NCBI GenBank assembly: GCA_023411575.1
Contig: JAEYOP010000053.1
Coordinates: 1 to 64,000 of the forward strand
Source: Bacillota bacterium
Lineage (GTDB): Bacteria > Bacillota > Clostridia > Acetivibrionales > DTU013
Length of the DNA stretch: 64,000 bases
Reading direction: 5' to 3'
Part shown: in pieces, positions 50,175-58,729 of the stretch
How positions within the stretch are numbered: the stretch's first letter is position 1
Layout of the letters: each line of letters opens with the position of its first letter
Program-made: the position numbers and the translations under genes
The notes under the pieces: model-generated
Database searches by the model: none
What the model was told of the DNA's origin: nothing
The model's input: the letters and a program-made list of their open reading frames with translations, nothing else

Positions 50175-52012
50175 GTTGCATACATGCTGTAATTTTTGAT
50201 TGGGCCGGAACCACGGTGGACTATGGCTGCTTTGCCCCTGTAAAGGGCTTTATCGACGGGTTCGCTTCCATCGGCCATGGAATTACGGATTCCATGGCCA
50301 GAGAGCCGATGGGCCTGCCGAAGCTGGAGCACGTCCGGGCGATTGCAAAGAGGACGGGCAGTGCAATCCCGGAAGAAAAAATCCGGAAGGCCTATGAGGT
50401 TTTTGAAAGCACGCTCCTGGGAAATATTGGGGAGCACTGCGACATCAAGGATTTTGTGGCGGATACGGCAAACGCATTGCGAGGGAGAGGAATCCAAATC
50501 GGTTCTACGACGGGGTACACCTCCGAAATGATGGAGGTCGTCCTGCGGAAAGCACAGGAACAGGGGTATTGCCCCGATTTCTGGGTCACCCCTGACCAGG
50601 TCGGCAAAGGCAGGCCTTATCCCTACATGATATGGGAAAACATGAAGCGGTTTGGCCTTTCCGACGCGAGGGAGATCGTGAAAATCGGGGACACGACGGT
50701 GGATATCCTGGAGGGGAAAAACGCGAACTGCTGGACGGTCGGCGTGATTATGGGGTCCTCCGAGCTGGGACTCAGCCGCGGGGAAGTGGCGGCCCTCTCC
50801 GAAGAACAGCTCGGGCGGGAAAGGCTGCGGGTCCGGGCAGCCTACTACGAGGCGGGTGCGGATTATATCATCAATGACCTGGACGAACTGCTTTCCGTTG
50901 TGGACGATATCAACCGCAAGCTCGCCCAAAGCGCAATGCACAAGCTCCTGACCCCCGGCCCGCTTTCGACCAGACACTCGGTGAAGCAGGCCATGCTGAC
51001 CGATCACTGCACATGGGACGACGAATACAAGGCGATCACCTCAAGCGTGATGGAGGATATTACGGCCATTTCCGCAAATGACGACTACGCCGCGGTGCTT
51101 TTGCAGGGCAGCGGCTCCTATGCCGTGGAGGCCATGATCAATTGCCTGACCGGGAAAGATGAAAAGATTCTGTTTCTGGTCAACGGCGAATACGGCAACC
51201 GCATGCTGAGAATTGCCCGAAGCAGCGGAAAGGTCTTCGAAGCTCTCTTCTTCGACGAGACAAAGGCTGTAGAGGTATCCGAGCTGGAGAAGAAACTGGC
51301 GGAGACGCCGGACATTGGAGCGGTTGTCGCCGTGCATTGCGAAACGACGACAGGGGTGATCAATCCCCTGGAGGAGCTTGTGAAAACCGCCAGGAAACAC
51401 GGCAAGAAGGTCCTGGTGGATGCCATGAGCAGTTTTGCGGCCTATGAAATCGATATGCCGGGACTGGACATCGATGCACTGGCCTCCAGCGCCAATAAAT
51501 GCCTCGAGGGACTTCCGGGCCTGTCCTTCGTCATCGCCAAAAAGACGCTTCTGGAGCAGAGTGAAAATCGTTCCCTGTCCCACAGCCTGGATTTGTATGA
51601 CCAGTACAAGGGTCTCTCCGAGGGGAACGGGAAATTCCGCTTCACATCGCCGACCAATATTCTTCTTGCGCTGCGCCAGGCCATAGACGAATACAAAAAG
51701 GAGGGGGGGCTGAAAGCGCGCAGGGAAAGGTATCAAAAGAATCATTCCGTGCTGGTGGACGGCCTTGGAAGGCTTGGGATCAAACCGATCGTGGACCGGG
51801 GAAGCCAATCGTATATCATCACCACCTTTGAGCTGGGCGACCTGGATTTTAACGAAATGTACCACGAATTGAAGGCGAACGGCTTCATCCTCTATCCCGG
51901 GAAGCTTACGAAGCTTCCGACCTTCCGGCTCGGGAACATCGGCGATGTATACCCGGCTGACATGGAAGCGCTTGTCAATGCGGTGGGGGCATATAGGAAG
52001 AAGAGAGGATAA
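50171..52012 (+). CDS. phnXW: PhnX-PhnW fusion: phosphonatase and AEP transaminase
   Basis: The 613-residue protein joins two enzymes. Residues 1 to about 257 are phosphonoacetaldehyde hydrolase PhnX: nucleophile Asp10 in FDWAGTTVD, Schiff-base Lys51 in MGLPKLEH, and IGDTTVDILEGKNANCW. From about 258 on is 2-aminoethylphosphonate-pyruvate transaminase PhnW: LLTPGPLSTRHSVKQAM, LLQGSGSYAVEA, VDAMSSF, and the PLP Lys (about 443) in SSANKCLEGLPG. Together they turn 2-aminoethylphosphonate into acetaldehyde and phosphate. The gene overlaps the dehydrogenase by 4 bp and ends the phosphonate operon. Confidence 0.93.
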   Translation: MSCIHAVIFDWAGTTVDYGCFAPVKGFIDGFASIGHGITDSMAREPMGLPKLEHVRAIAKRTGSAIPEEKIRKAYEVFESTLLGNIGEHCDIKDFVADTANALRGRGIQIGSTTGYTSEMMEVVLRKAQEQGYCPDFWVTPDQVGKGRPYPYMIWENMKRFGLSDAREIVKIGDTTVDILEGKNANCWTVGVIMGSSELGLSRGEVAALSEEQLGRERLRVRAAYYEAGADYIINDLDELLSVVDDINRKLAQSAMHKLLTPGPLSTRHSVKQAMLTDHCTWDDEYKAITSSVMEDITAISANDDYAAVLLQGSGSYAVEAMINCLTGKDEKILFLVNGEYGNRMLRIARSSGKVFEALFFDETKAVEVSELEKKLAETPDIGAVVAVHCETTTGVINPLEELVKTARKHGKKVLVDAMSSFAAYEIDMPGLDIDALASSANKCLEGLPGLSFVIAKKTLLEQSENRSLSHSLDLYDQYKGLSEGNGKFRFTSPTNILLALRQAIDEYKKEGGLKARRERYQKNHSVLVDGLGRLGIKPIVDRGSQSYIITTFELGDLDFNEMYHELKANGFILYPGKLTKLPTFRLGNIGDVYPADMEALVNAVGAYRKKRG

Positions 52013-52127
52013 CCGGTTTTCAGAATGCTGGCATGCCCATGCAGGGAATAGGTATATCTTCCAAAACAGAAGGCAAATCTCAAATTATTACGTCTTACTA
52101 CGTGGACGTAAGGATGGAGATAAAAGC

Positions 52128-55100
52128 ATGGCGAAACCAAAGCACAGCGATCCGGACGCAATCTGGGACGCCTCCTTTCAACTGGCCGAAGCGTATTTCA
52201 TGGAACACGGCCACCTGCTGATTCCGCATAGCTATATGTGCGCCGGTCGTCGGTTGGGACGCTGGATCGGAACGCAGCGTTCCGACTACTATAAAAGAAC
52301 CAATCCGTTTTTCACCCGGGAACGCATCGCAAAACTGGAGTCTATCGGCATGGTGTGGGATGTTAAGAATGCTGCGTGGGAAACCATGTGCGGGGAACTG
52401 GAAAGCTATTGCCGGCAATACGGGACGGCCAGGGTGCCGCAATCCTATGTGACGCCGGAGGGCAGGCAGCTCGGGGGCTGGATCAACAAGCAGCGCATGG
52501 ACCGCAGGTGCAATAAAATCGCGCCGGAGCGAAAAGAGCGGCTGGAAAAGCTCGGAATGATCTGGGAGGCGGAGATTCTGCGGCGGGGGTCGTGGGATGT
52601 TAAACTGGATCTTCTAAAAGATTATTTGGCAAATCACAATGGAAAATTTCCTGCAGCGGACTATATAACGGAAGCAGGAGTTCAGCTGGGCTTATGGCTA
52701 AACAATCAGCGGCAGAAATACCGGACCGGGACACTGCTGACCCACCGCAAAAAGAAGCTGGAGAAGCTGGGGATGGTATGGAAGGCCCTGGAGCAATGCT
52801 GGGAAGAGCAGTACGGGCAAGCAAAGGCATATTATCAAAGCCACGGGAATTTATGCCTTTTTTCACAGCGGGGCGGGCAGAGCCCCAAGGGACTGGGAGC
52901 CTGGCTGTCGAAACAGCGGTCCGACCATCGGCGGGGACAGCTTCCGCCCGAGCGGATACGGAAGCTTGAAAAAATCGGGATGAGCTGGGAGGTGCGGGAG
53001 AACGAATGGGAGGCGATGTACCGGCGAGCGCTTGCGTTTTACCGACAGCACGGGCATTTGCGCGTTTCCAAAACCCGCGGGGCTTCGGAGGATTACCAGC
53101 TGGGCTACTGGCTGGGCACCCAGCGAAAAAACTATTCCACCGGTACCAATCCTTTTTTCACCGGCGAGCGCATTCGAAGGCTGGAGGAAATCGGGATGGT
53201 ATGGGATGCTTCTGTTGACCCGCAAGCCTTATGGGAGGAGTGGTACGGTGCAGCGGAAAAATTTTTTCAGGAGCACGGACACCTTAATCCCCCGAAAGGC
53301 CGCCTACGGACATGGATTCACGCGCAGCGCGGAGCGAAAAGGGGGAAGCGGGGCTGTCTCTCCAGCGAGAAGGTGCGGCGGCTTGAACAGATCGGCATGG
53401 TGTGGTCGCCCGTGGAAGAAAAATGGGACAGGATGTATGGCTATGCCAGGGAATACTACCAACTGCATCAGCTGTTAAACATCCCCTGCAACTATATCAC
53501 CGAGGAAGGGGAGCGGCTGGGGCAGTGGATTGCCGCCCAGCGGAGCGGTTACAAAAACTGGCTGGCCGGATTGCACGGCGGCGGCCGGAATGTCATCACG
53601 CCGGAGCATGTGGCGCAGCTCAACCGCATCGGCATGATCTGGGACGCCTCCACCCTGACCGGTCGCACTTCCTGCCAGGAAAAGGTGCTCCTTTATTACC
53701 TGAAACAGAGTTGCGAGGATGCGGACAAGGTCAGCCAATGGCAGCCCCTGGGGGTTGAGCTGGATATCTTTCTTCCCTCCCTGAAAGCGGCCGTGGAATA
53801 CGACGGGTTTGTGTGGCATGCGGATAAAGCGGAGAAGGATGAAGCAAAAGGGCGCATCTGCCGGGAACAGGGCATCCGGCTGGTACGGATACGGGAGCCT
53901 GGACTGCCGGAGGTTTCGGAATGCAGCCTGACCATACAGCTAAACGAGATGGGAGACAAGGCACTGGAAAAGGGCATCGGGCAATTGTTCGACTACCTGG
54001 AGCTTCCGGCCCCGGACTGCGATATCGCCCGGGATCGTACCAGGATCCTGGCTTCTTATAAAGATTATGTGTCCCAAAAGTGGAACCAGATGTACAAAGA
54101 GGTCTACGGCTATTACCGCCGGCATGGGAATTTATCCGTCGCGCCGGACGTCCGAAGCAGTTCCGGCGTCAGCGTCGCAAACTGGATCAATTCGCAGCGG
54201 GAGGCATATAGAAATGACGAATTGACGTCCCTGCAGATTCAAAAGCTGGAGAAGGTCGGCATGGTGTGGGATCCCTTTGAACAGAAATGGATGCGGATGT
54301 ACCACCTGGCGGAAGAATACAGCCGGCAGTATGGAAACCTGGAGATCCTGGCGGGATACCGTACGGAGGACCGGGTCGGCCTGGGGGCCTGGCTGGCGAA
54401 TCAACGGGAAGAGTATCGGCGGGGGCAACTGGAACTGAGGCGTATCCATCTGCTGGAACGGCTTGCGGTTATCTGGCACCCGCTGCAGCGCAATCAAGAT
54501 CGCTGTCTGGAGGCGGCCAGGGCCTATTACCGCAAACACGGCAATCTGCATGTACCCGCCCAGTACATTACGAAGGACGGACTACGGCTGGGAGGCTGGC
54601 TCGGAGACCAGCGAGATCTCTACAAAATGAAAAAGCTGGGGCAGGAGTCTGTTCGAAAACTGGAGGAACTGGGCGTACAGTGGGATGTCTTTGGGGCCAG
54701 GTGGGAAGAAATGTTCCATGTCGCGGAAGAATACTTTCTCCGGCAAGGGAACCTGTGGGTCTGTTCCAATTATGTAACGCCGGAGGGGATCCATCTTGGG
54801 GAATGGATCTCACAACAGCGTGACAAGCTGACAGGCAAAGACAAATGCAGAAAGCTTACGCCTGAACAAAAGCACAGACTGGAGCTCATCGGTATGGTCT
54901 GGGATCCCTATACGGTCAAATGGCAGAATAAATACCTGCTGGCGAAAGCCTATTACGAAGAGCACGGCCATTTGAAGATCCCCGTGGAGTATATCACCGA
55001 AACCGGGGAAAAACTCGGCATGTGGCTTGCCTCACAGCGGCAGGCGATGCGCGGCAATCCCAATTTCTTGATGACAGAGGAGCGAAAGCGCTTGCTGGAG

Positions 55101-55166
55101 GAGATCGGGATGGATTGGAGTCTGAAATTTCGAAAGCCAACGGCTCGGTGCAGACAGAAGTCATAA
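52128..55166 (+). CDS. Twelve-repeat Helicase-Associated protein with embedded nuclease domain
   Basis: A 1012-residue protein. Twelve Helicase-Associated (HA) repeats of about 69 residues start near residues 13, 84, 156, 225, 294, 369, 433, then 652, 721, 790, 859 and 932. The pattern is W-x-x-x-Y, HGNLxVP, LGxWLxxQR, LExIGMxW. Between repeats 7 and 8 (about 514-650) is a PD-(D/E)XK-like domain with Asp546 in ELDIFLP, Glu557 in AVEYDG and IRLVRIREPGLP. No helicase domain is present. I chose ATG 52128 (GGAG 8 nt upstream); the longer frame begins inside phnXW. Nucleic-acid binding with cleavage is inferred. Its stop overlaps the convergent yesN-like gene. Confidence 0.85.
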   Translation: MAKPKHSDPDAIWDASFQLAEAYFMEHGHLLIPHSYMCAGRRLGRWIGTQRSDYYKRTNPFFTRERIAKLESIGMVWDVKNAAWETMCGELESYCRQYGTARVPQSYVTPEGRQLGGWINKQRMDRRCNKIAPERKERLEKLGMIWEAEILRRGSWDVKLDLLKDYLANHNGKFPAADYITEAGVQLGLWLNNQRQKYRTGTLLTHRKKKLEKLGMVWKALEQCWEEQYGQAKAYYQSHGNLCLFSQRGGQSPKGLGAWLSKQRSDHRRGQLPPERIRKLEKIGMSWEVRENEWEAMYRRALAFYRQHGHLRVSKTRGASEDYQLGYWLGTQRKNYSTGTNPFFTGERIRRLEEIGMVWDASVDPQALWEEWYGAAEKFFQEHGHLNPPKGRLRTWIHAQRGAKRGKRGCLSSEKVRRLEQIGMVWSPVEEKWDRMYGYAREYYQLHQLLNIPCNYITEEGERLGQWIAAQRSGYKNWLAGLHGGGRNVITPEHVAQLNRIGMIWDASTLTGRTSCQEKVLLYYLKQSCEDADKVSQWQPLGVELDIFLPSLKAAVEYDGFVWHADKAEKDEAKGRICREQGIRLVRIREPGLPEVSECSLTIQLNEMGDKALEKGIGQLFDYLELPAPDCDIARDRTRILASYKDYVSQKWNQMYKEVYGYYRRHGNLSVAPDVRSSSGVSVANWINSQREAYRNDELTSLQIQKLEKVGMVWDPFEQKWMRMYHLAEEYSRQYGNLEILAGYRTEDRVGLGAWLANQREEYRRGQLELRRIHLLERLAVIWHPLQRNQDRCLEAARAYYRKHGNLHVPAQYITKDGLRLGGWLGDQRDLYKMKKLGQESVRKLEELGVQWDVFGARWEEMFHVAEEYFLRQGNLWVCSNYVTPEGIHLGEWISQQRDKLTGKDKCRKLTPEQKHRLELIGMVWDPYTVKWQNKYLLAKAYYEEHGHLKIPVEYITETGEKLGMWLASQRQAMRGNPNFLMTEERKRLLEEIGMDWSLKFRKPTARCRQKS
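52164..55127 (+). repeat. HA repeat array, 7 + 5 units around a nuclease
   Basis: Units of about 207 bp run from 52164 to about 53660 and from about 54081 to 55127, with the nuclease segment at about 53667-54077. DNA identity between units is low; they are alike mainly in protein. Unit 6 is shorter (missing part of the middle), and units 7 and 11 have small insertions. Confidence 0.8.
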
Positions 55167-56747
55167 AGAGCTTTTGTATTCCGAAGGGGTCATGGAAGTA
55201 TATTTCTTGAACAGCTGACTGAAATATTTCACATCGTTATACCCTACCATACTCGCTACCTCGTAGGTTTTATAACGGAGGTTCTTCAGCAATTCGCAGG
55301 CTTTCTCTATCCTTACCTTGTGCAGATAGTCGATAAAGTTTTCGGCCATGGTCTGCTTGAACAGCAGGCTCAGGTAGCTGGGGGTGATAAAGACTTCGTT
55401 TGCCACCGTTTCAAGGCTGATATCCTTGTTGTAGTTGTTGCTGATAAATTGCAATGCTTTCTCGACGACTTTGTTGCTGCTCTTTTTATTATTCAGCTTT
55501 TCGCAGCTGGTATAGGCCAATTGATACAGCTTTGCCTTGACGGAAGCCAGGGAGTTCAGCTTCAGGAAGTCGCTGATGGTGGTTTGCATGTTTCCGAAGA
55601 CCTCCTCGGGATCAATGCTTTTCTCAATACCAAGGTGATAGATGGACATCAGCAGAGCCATTCCGGACTTCAGCAGGACATCCTTGGAGTAATTCGCCCT
55701 GCTTAACCCCTTGAAGAAAGCCTCGATATTTTCTTCCAATTCACTGGATTTTCCCGACTTTATGGAATTCAGGAGCTCCGTCTCTTCATGAATGGGATAG
55801 GCAGATTCGTAAGAAATCAATTCTTTGATGTCCTCATACTCGGTAATGGAATTGGGACCGGCGAAAAAGGCGAAATCAATTGCTTTCACCGCTTCATCAT
55901 AGGAGAGGTATACCGTGTCGATGCTTTCGCAGGCGCTCCCAAGACCGATGGATATGGATAACCCCAGGTGCTTCAGGATATTATCCTTGACCTCGTTCAG
56001 CAGCCCGGACAGCTCGCAGCGGTCCCTGCCGTTTATAAGCGCGACGATATCGTCATACAACTGGAAAATCTCGCATTTCAGCTTTGCCCCCAGGATTTCG
56101 TCGGCGATATTCCAGATGGCGAATTTGTAAAGCTCCGCATCCTCATAGGAGTTTTGGGCCGCAAAGGCGGAGAATTCGTCGATGCGGATAAGCGCGGCGG
56201 AAATATCCCGGTTTTCAAGATTGATTTTATAGAGGGCGGAATTCTCGATGAAATCCACTTTCTGCCTCTGGATTTTCTTAAGAAGCTTTGTCAGGTACAT
56301 TTGCTTGAGGAACGGGAGACTCTCATGAAAGCGGGTTTTCAAGCCGTCCAGCAATTCCTTTTTCCCCTTTTCCTCCTCCACAAGGGCCTTGACCTTGAGG
56401 ACCGTTTCCAGGATCTCCTGGGGGAGGCAGGGCTTTAAAAGAAAATCCGAAGCCCCGTTCTTCAGGGCCGACTGCGCATAGGCAAAATCGTCGTAGCCGC
56501 TCAAAATGATGGACTTGGTGGAATAATGGCAGGCTTTTATATGCTCCAGCACCTGTAACCCGCTCATTACGGGCATTCGGATATCCAGCAGGATTATTTC
56601 GGGCTGAAGCCGGTCGATTTTTTCAACGGCTTCCTTTCCGTTTTCCGCCGTGTCGCAGATCTGGACCCCGTTGGCTTCCCATTCGATGGTGTTTTTAATC
56701 CCCTGCCGGATTTCTTCTTCATCATCGACAATCATGAGCCGGATCAT
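55161..56747 (-). CDS. YesN-type response regulator, AraC output
   Basis: A 528-residue regulator. The receiver domain (about residues 1-125) has the phospho-Asp in LLDIRMPVMSG and the Lys in FLLKPCLPQEI. A long central region and an AraC DNA-binding domain (about 430-525, ISLETVANEVFITPSYLSLL, VASMVGYNDVKYFSQLFKKY) follow. It overlaps the kinase gene by 4 bp. The sugar ABC operon diverging from the kinase gene is the likely target. Its last 6 bp overlap the end of the HA-repeat gene. Confidence 0.9.
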   Translation of the reverse strand: MIRLMIVDDEEEIRQGIKNTIEWEANGVQICDTAENGKEAVEKIDRLQPEIILLDIRMPVMSGLQVLEHIKACHYSTKSIILSGYDDFAYAQSALKNGASDFLLKPCLPQEILETVLKVKALVEEEKGKKELLDGLKTRFHESLPFLKQMYLTKLLKKIQRQKVDFIENSALYKINLENRDISAALIRIDEFSAFAAQNSYEDAELYKFAIWNIADEILGAKLKCEIFQLYDDIVALINGRDRCELSGLLNEVKDNILKHLGLSISIGLGSACESIDTVYLSYDEAVKAIDFAFFAGPNSITEYEDIKELISYESAYPIHEETELLNSIKSGKSSELEENIEAFFKGLSRANYSKDVLLKSGMALLMSIYHLGIEKSIDPEEVFGNMQTTISDFLKLNSLASVKAKLYQLAYTSCEKLNNKKSSNKVVEKALQFISNNYNKDISLETVANEVFITPSYLSLLFKQTMAENFIDYLHKVRIEKACELLKNLRYKTYEVASMVGYNDVKYFSQLFKKYTSMTPSEYKSSL

Positions 56748-58522
56748 TCCTGTTCCTCCTCCTGCGCGTCGTTCATACCGGCGGGGATTATGATATCCAC
56801 GCGGGTTCCCTTTCCGGGAGCGCTTGCGAATACGAGGCTGAAATCGTCCTTGTACAGGATCTCCAGCCTTTCCCGGACATTTCGGATGGCATATCCCCCG
56901 GATATAGCGGAAGAATTCAAATTATTCAATTGAGTCTCGTCCATGCCGATCCCGTTGTCTTCAATGATGAAATGGAGCTTTTCCCCGGAAAGGCATCCGG
57001 AGACCGTCACCTTCCCGCCGTTTTCCTTTCCTTCGAGGGCGTGCAGGATGGAGTTCTCCACAAACGGCTGCAGAATAAGTTTCGGGATGACAAAATGGAC
57101 AATGTCCTCGTCTATGTGCAGTTCATACTCCAGCTTGTTTTTGAAGCGGCCCTTTTGAAGCAGGAGATAGTGCTCGAGCAGTTCCTTTTCCCTTGCCACG
57201 GGGGTCGAACCCTTACCCCTGTTCAGACTCAGCCTGAAAATTTTGGACAGGGAATAGACCATGTCGCCGATTTCCTTTTGGTTGCGCGACTGGGCCTTCC
57301 AGAAGATGGTGTCCAGGGTATTGTACAAAAAGTGCGGGTTGATCTGGGCCTGGAGGGCGTCCAGCTCCGCTTCCCGTTCCTTTATCTGGAGAACGTATGC
57401 CTTGTTTATGAGTTCTTTTATGTTGACGACCATTTTGTTGTAGCCTTCCCCCAGCTGGCCGATTTCATCCTTGTACTTGAATTCGACGCTTTCCTCAAAG
57501 TTGCCCTGCTGGAATCTTTTCATGGATTTCAGGAGCTTGTTGATCGGAGCGGTCAGGAAGGACAGGATCAGCATCATCAAAGGCATGGAAAACAGCAGGC
57601 ACAGGATCACGGTGAGGACGGTGTAGTATTTGACTGCATTGATTTCCTTTTTTAACGTATAGACCGGAACGGCGTAAAAGGTTCTCCAGTCGTTCCGCAT
57701 CTGGCTGTAGGTGACAAGGTACTGCTGCCCGTTTATGGTGTCCAGGGTGTAGCCCTCCTGGTTGGACAGGGCGTCCAGATAAAATTTCTGCTTTTTAAAA
57801 TCGGGACTTAGAAGGTTTGCCCCGGAATGGGAGATCCGGTTTCCATTTTCATCGATAATCAGGATCCCTTCCTTTTCATTCTGGATGACTTTGGCGCTGA
57901 GGCCCTGGAGGACGGCTTCATTGATCCCGATCAGCAGAAAGCCGATTTTTTCAAAGTCGTCACAGTCCTTGACCGTCCTGCAGACCCCTATTTTAGGAAA
58001 CATGTTGTTCTGGATGAAAACATTGTCACGGGTCGGTATTGAAAACCACAGCGTGCTGCCGTTCAGGGCCACGGCTTTTTTATAGACGGGGCTCTGGCTG
58101 ATGGCGGACAGGGCGCCGGCTCCATTGCTCAGATCGGTAAATTCATAGTAGACGGGGGCTTCTTGGTTGCCGTACAGGATGAGGCAGCTGATATAGCTTT
58201 TTGCAGCAATCACATTTATGATAAATTTCAGGGAATCGATGGACTCAGTCGGGTCGTTTGTATTCTGCAAAAGGGCCTGGACGTTATCGTCTATGCACAG
58301 GTAAGTGGAGATGTCCTCAATATCCTGTTTCAGAAAATCCAGGTCGCCGTTGATCTGCTTGACGACGCTCAAATTGGCGGAGCTCACTTTACTCATGACG
58401 AACTTTTCGGAGGTCTTCGTCGAATAGAGCCCTAAGGAAAACGCAATGATAATAATGATGATATAGAAGAATATCAGTATCTTATACTTAATGCTTAGGT
58501 TATAATAGAATCGGGCCAGCAA
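56744..58522 (-). CDS. YesM-type sensor histidine kinase
   Basis: A 592-residue membrane kinase. TM1 is at about residues 13-33, followed by an extracellular sensor of about 260 residues, TM2 at about 300-322, and HAMP (about 322-374). The phosphoacceptor His is in NPHFLYNTLDTIFW, and the ATPase domain has QPFVENSILHALEG and IIEDNGIGMDE. This is the YesM (His_kinase) family that senses carbohydrates or their bound proteins. It pairs with the downstream YesN-like regulator and lies divergent to the sugar transporter. Confidence 0.9.
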   Translation of the reverse strand: MLARFYYNLSIKYKILIFFYIIIIIIAFSLGLYSTKTSEKFVMSKVSSANLSVVKQINGDLDFLKQDIEDISTYLCIDDNVQALLQNTNDPTESIDSLKFIINVIAAKSYISCLILYGNQEAPVYYEFTDLSNGAGALSAISQSPVYKKAVALNGSTLWFSIPTRDNVFIQNNMFPKIGVCRTVKDCDDFEKIGFLLIGINEAVLQGLSAKVIQNEKEGILIIDENGNRISHSGANLLSPDFKKQKFYLDALSNQEGYTLDTINGQQYLVTYSQMRNDWRTFYAVPVYTLKKEINAVKYYTVLTVILCLLFSMPLMMLILSFLTAPINKLLKSMKRFQQGNFEESVEFKYKDEIGQLGEGYNKMVVNIKELINKAYVLQIKEREAELDALQAQINPHFLYNTLDTIFWKAQSRNQKEIGDMVYSLSKIFRLSLNRGKGSTPVAREKELLEHYLLLQKGRFKNKLEYELHIDEDIVHFVIPKLILQPFVENSILHALEGKENGGKVTVSGCLSGEKLHFIIEDNGIGMDETQLNNLNSSAISGGYAIRNVRERLEILYKDDFSLVFASAPGKGTRVDIIIPAGMNDAQEEEQE

Positions 58523-58686
58523 GCTTTCTATCCCCCATTCTTCAATAGAACTCCAGGATGGGTTATTCTATGGGGGATCGGAAAAATCCTTTATTTCTTC
58601 TCCCGGATCGCCGGTAAAACGGAATGTTTATAAAATCTCAAACCATTTTGATATTTTGCCTCCTTAATAATAAAATTCCGGGTTGC

Positions 58687-58726
58687 TATAATTTAGTTGG
58701 ATCAAAATTAAATTTATAGGAGGTCT
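58687..58726 (+). promoter_or_regulatory. Promoter and ribosome site of the sugar ABC operon
   Basis: A clear TATAAT (58687-58692) lies about 38 bp before the start, with a weak TTAATA at 58664-58669 and a 17-bp spacer. A weak -35 box fits activation by the YesN-type regulator. AGGAGG lies just before the ATG. Confidence 0.5.
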
Positions 58727-58729
58727 ACT

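Noticed and set aside
51945..52127. N-terminal extension of the HA-repeat protein
   Set aside because: It lies over the end of phnXW, has no ribosome site and no repeat pattern; ATG 52128 has a good site.
52164..55127. CRISPR-like or DNA satellite array
   Set aside because: Units are about 207 bp, diverged at DNA level and in frame throughout; they are protein repeats.
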